Positions 61,201 to 64,000 of a DNA stretch of 64,000 bases are shown here, piece by piece. Numbering within the stretch: position 1 is the stretch's first letter; each line of letters begins with the position of its first letter. This stretch comes from Cinnamomum chago. Its lineage: Eukaryota; Streptophyta; Magnoliopsida; Laurales; Lauraceae. Position numbers and translations under genes: made by a program. The stretch spans positions 21,900,501 to 21,964,500 of the forward strand of contig CP142457.1 in assembly GCA_038049695.1 (NCBI GenBank), read 5' to 3'. The notes beneath the pieces were generated by a model that saw only the letters and a program-made list of their open reading frames with translations, did no database searches and was not told the origin of the DNA.

Positions 61201-64000
61201 CCAAGAGTCGCATGAAACACAGTGTTGACTCAACAACTTTCTAGAGCCGCACAGATTATGTTTTCGTTCAAAAGTACCGTACGACCCTCGCATGAAGTTC
61301 CGGTTTTCGCCCTAGCAAACACTGAACTCCCCGAAAGTGATTTCCACACCCAAGATTCACCCAAAACCCGTAGTAAACCGAAGAGTAGCTCGGAATATCC
61401 TAAAAATCGCATCTCATCCCAAAATCCCTTCATATGGATTTAGAGGCGTACGATAAGACAAGGACACCCGAAACCCTTTTTAGTTTAGAACTTGATCCCG
61501 GATATTTCTAGATGTTGCCTTTGTACACAGAGTCGCAAGAAACACAGTGTGGAGTGAATAATTTCCTAGAGCCGCAAAGATTCTGCTTTAGTACAAAAGT
61601 ATCGTACGTCCCGCGCGAAGTTCGGGTTTTCTCCTTTACAACCAGAGAACTCCCCGAAAGTGTTTACCATACCCGAGGTTCGCCCGAAACCCGTTTTAAA
61701 CCGAAAAGTATCTCGAAATATCCTAAAAGGTGCATCTCAACCCAGAATACATTCAAATGGATTTCGAGGCGTGACACAAGAGAAGGACACCCGAAACCCC
61801 TTCTATAGTAAAACGTGATCCTGGAATTTTCTAGAGGGAGTCTTTAGACCAAGAGTCGCATTAAAACACAGTGTAGAGTCAGCCATATTCTCGAGCCGCA
61901 TAGATTGTGTTTTCGTACTAAAGGACCGTACGTCCCGCACGAAGTTCGGGTTTTCGCCTTTACAAACACTGAACTCCCCGAATGTATTTTCCTTACCCAA
62001 GATTCGCCCGAAACCCGTTTTAAACCGAAAAGTAGCTCGAAATATCTTAAAGAGCGCATCTCAACCCAGAATCCCTACAAATGGATTTGGACCCGTAAGG
62101 AAACACAGAGACACCCGAAACCCCATTTAGAGTAAAACGCAATCCCGGATTTTTCCAAAGGGAGTCTTTGGACCAAGAGTCGCATGAAACACAGTGTTGA
62201 CTCAACAACTTTCTAGAGTCGCACAGATTATGTTTTCGTTCAAAAGTACCGTACGACCCTCGCATGAAGTTCCGGTTTTCGCCCTAGCAAACACTGTACT
62301 CCCCGAAAGTGATTTCCACACCCAAGATTCACCCGAAACCCGTAGTAAACCGAAGAGTAGCTCGGAATATCCTAAAAATCGCATCTCATCCCAAATTCCC
62401 TTAATATGGATTTAGAGGCGTACGATAAGACAAGGACACCCGAAACCCTTTTTATTTTAAAACTTGATCCCGGATATTTCTAGATGTTGCCCTTTTACAC
62501 AGAGTCGCAAGAAACACAGTGTGGAGTCAACAATTTCCATGAGCCGCAAAGATTCTGCTTTAGTACAAAAGTATCGTACGTCGAGCGCGAAGTTCGGGTT
62601 TTCTCCTTTACAACCAGAGAACTCCCCGAAAGTGTTTACCATACCCAAGGTTCGCCCGAAACCCGTTTTAAACCGAAAAGTATCTCGAAATATCCTAAAA
62701 GGTGCATCTCAACACAGAATACCTTCAAATGGATTTCGAGGCGTGAGACAAGAGAAGGACACCCGAAACCCCTTCTATAGTAAAACAGGATCCTGGAATT
62801 TTCTAGAGGGAGTCTTTGGACCAAGAGTCGCATTAAAACACAGTGTAGAGTCAACCATATTCTCGAGCCGCATAGATTGTGTTTTCGTACTAAAGGACCG
62901 TACGACCCGCACGTAGTTCGGGTTTTCGCCTTTACAAACACTGAACTCCCCGAATGTGTTTTCCTTACCCAAGATTCGCCCGAAACCCGTTTTAAACCGA
63001 AAAGTAGCTCGAAATATCTTAAAGAGCGCATCTCAACCAAGAATCCCTTCAAATGGATTTGGAGCCGTAAGGAAAGACAGAGACACCCGAAACCCAATTT
63101 AGAGTAAAACGCAATCCCGGATTTTTCCAAAGGGAGTCTTTGGACCAAGAGTCGCATGAAACACAGTGTTGACTCAACAACTTTCTAGAGCCGCACAGAT
63201 TATGTTTTCGTTCAAAAGTACCGTACGACCCTCGCATGAAGTTCCGGTTTTCGCCCTAGCAAACACTGAACTCCCCGAAAGTGATTTCCACACCCAAGAT
63301 TCACCCAAAACCCGTAGTAAACCGAAGAGTAGCTCGGAATATCCTAAAAATCGTATCTCATCCCAAAATCCCTTCATATGGATTTAGAGGCGTACGATAA
63401 GAAAAGGACACCCGAAACCCTTTTTAGTTTAAAACTTGATCCCGGATATTTCTAGATGTTGCCTTTGTACACAGAGTCGCAAGAAACACAGTGTGGAGTG
63501 AATAATTTCCTAGAGCCGCAAAGATTCTGCTTTAGTACAAAAGTATCGTACGTCCCGCGCGAAGTTCGGGTTTTCTCCTTTACAACCAGAGAACTCCCCG
63601 AAAGTGTTTACCATACCCAAGGTTCGCCCGAAACCCGTTTTAAACCGAAAAGTATCTCGAAATATCCTAAAAGGTGCATCTCAACCCAGAATACATTCAA
63701 ATGGATTTCTAGGCGTGAGACAAGAGAAGGACACCCGAAACCCCTTCTATAGTAAAACGTGATCCTGGAATTTTCTAGAGGGAGTCTTTAGACCAAGAGT
63801 CGCATTAAAACACAGTGTAGAGTCAGCTATATTCTCGAGCCGCATAGATTGTGTTTTCGTACTAAAGGACCGTACGTCCCGCACGAAGTTCGGGTTTTCG
63901 CCTTTACAAGCACTGAACTCCCCGAATGTGTTTTCCTTACCCAAGATTCGCCCGAAACCCGTTTTAAACCGAAAAGTAGCTCGAAATATCTTAAAGAGCG
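58251..64000 (+). repeat. X/Y trimer domain (972-bp trimers ordered X-Y-Y-X-Y-X)
   Basis: Counting trimers from the start of B: X 58251-59222, Y 59223-60194, Y 60195-61166, X 61167-62138, Y 62139-63110 and X from 63111 to the window edge. X has cacccaaaacccg in B and gtggagtgaataatttcc (or gtgattaatttcc) in C. Y has cttaatatgg, tttattttaaaac, gcccttttacac and ttccatgagcc. X copies lie 2,916 and 1,944 bp apart. The Y copies lie 972 and 1,944 bp apart. The last X is cut by the window, and Y-type sequence would be expected beyond it. Confidence 0.85.

Larger units (their letters stand above)
22669..64000 (+). repeat. Satellite array, right arm (same monomer family)
   Basis: The same satellite resumes in the interrupted A monomer and runs to the window edge. 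A monomers begin at 23593, 24565, 25537, 26509, 27481, 28453, 29426, 30398, 31370, 32332, 33304, 34276, 35248, 36220, 37193, 38165, 39136, 40108, 41080, 42052, 43024, 43996, 44967, 45940, 46912, 47883, 48855, 49827, 50799, 51771, 53391, 54363, 55335, 56307, 57927, 58899, 59871, 60843, 61815, 62787 and 63759. Steps are 971-973 bp, with three exceptions. 31370 to 32332 is 962 bp, mostly from small losses at about 32308-32335. 51771 to 53391 and 56307 to 57927 are 1,620 bp, or five monomers, because each holds one C/A chimera in place of a C plus an A. No non-satellite base was seen in this arm. Confidence 0.97.

Noticed and set aside
60692-61213. Recurring 173-codon minus-strand frame (also at 17810, 24414, 34125, 42873, 53240, 57776 and 62636)
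   Set aside because: It runs across the junction of A and C monomers. It is present or shortened according to chance variants, has no recognisable domain, and is absent from equivalent trimers with a 1-bp change.
146-63107. Hundreds of open frames of 60-173 codons on both strands, recurring every 972 bp (for example plus-strand frames at 23593-23913 and 24262-24561, minus-strand frames at 34125-34646)
   Set aside because: They follow from a stop-poor repeat whose length is a multiple of three. Comparing the second halves of A and C in the shared plus frame, I counted single-base codon differences of 6, 7 and 1 at codon positions 1, 2 and 3. That is the opposite of what protein-level selection gives. 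Many start codons are GTG or TTG, several frames overlap on both strands, and small indels break them freely.
1-64000. rDNA intergenic spacer, CRISPR array or bacterial repeat
   Set aside because: No rRNA sequence is present, the repeat has no unique spacers, and the LTR is of a plant-specific type.

Overview
This window is almost entirely plant satellite DNA. Positions 1-20930 and 22669-64000 are one head-to-tail tandem array of a ~324-bp monomer, about 190 copies by length. The only other sequence is a 1,738-bp insertion at 20931-22668, which reads as a solo LTR of a Ty1/copia element of Sirevirus (SIRE/Maximus) type, lying on the minus strand and flanked by a 5-bp target-site duplication. 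I found no protein-coding gene, tRNA, rRNA or CRISPR. The host is inferred to be a flowering plant from the LTR type and the repeat organisation. I cannot name the species or tell centromeric from subtelomeric or interstitial satellite.

The monomer exists as three diverged subtypes, A, B and C, roughly 80% alike by eye, which alternate A-B-C to give a 972-bp higher-order repeat (HOR). On top of this lie several larger periods. The left arm (1-20930) is a mosaic of blocks repeated at offsets of about 5,830, 7,130, 11,016 and 13,930 bp, plus a local 972-bp duplication at 16.2-18.1 kb. The right arm (22669-64000) holds cleaner and apparently younger tandem duplications: two copies of 1,944 bp (25.7-29.6 kb), two of 8,747 bp (33.8-51.3 kb), two of 4,536 bp (48.8-57.8 kb, overlapping the end of the 8,747-bp pair), and 972-bp trimers of two kinds, X and Y, ordered X-Y-Y-X-Y-X (58.3-64.0 kb).

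The A-B-C register breaks at three places. An extra A/C chimeric monomer lies at 13749-14072. C/A chimeric monomers lie at 52420-52742 and 56956-57278, the second being a copy of the first made by the 4,536-bp duplication. These are footprints of out-of-register recombination between monomers. The LTR splits one A monomer. The trimer just to its right (22946-23916) carries many private substitutions, and the repeat patterns differ on the two sides, so the LTR lies at or near a boundary between two homogenisation domains.

Many short open frames run through the satellite on both strands. I treat them as by-products of a stop-poor repeat whose length is a multiple of three, not as genes.
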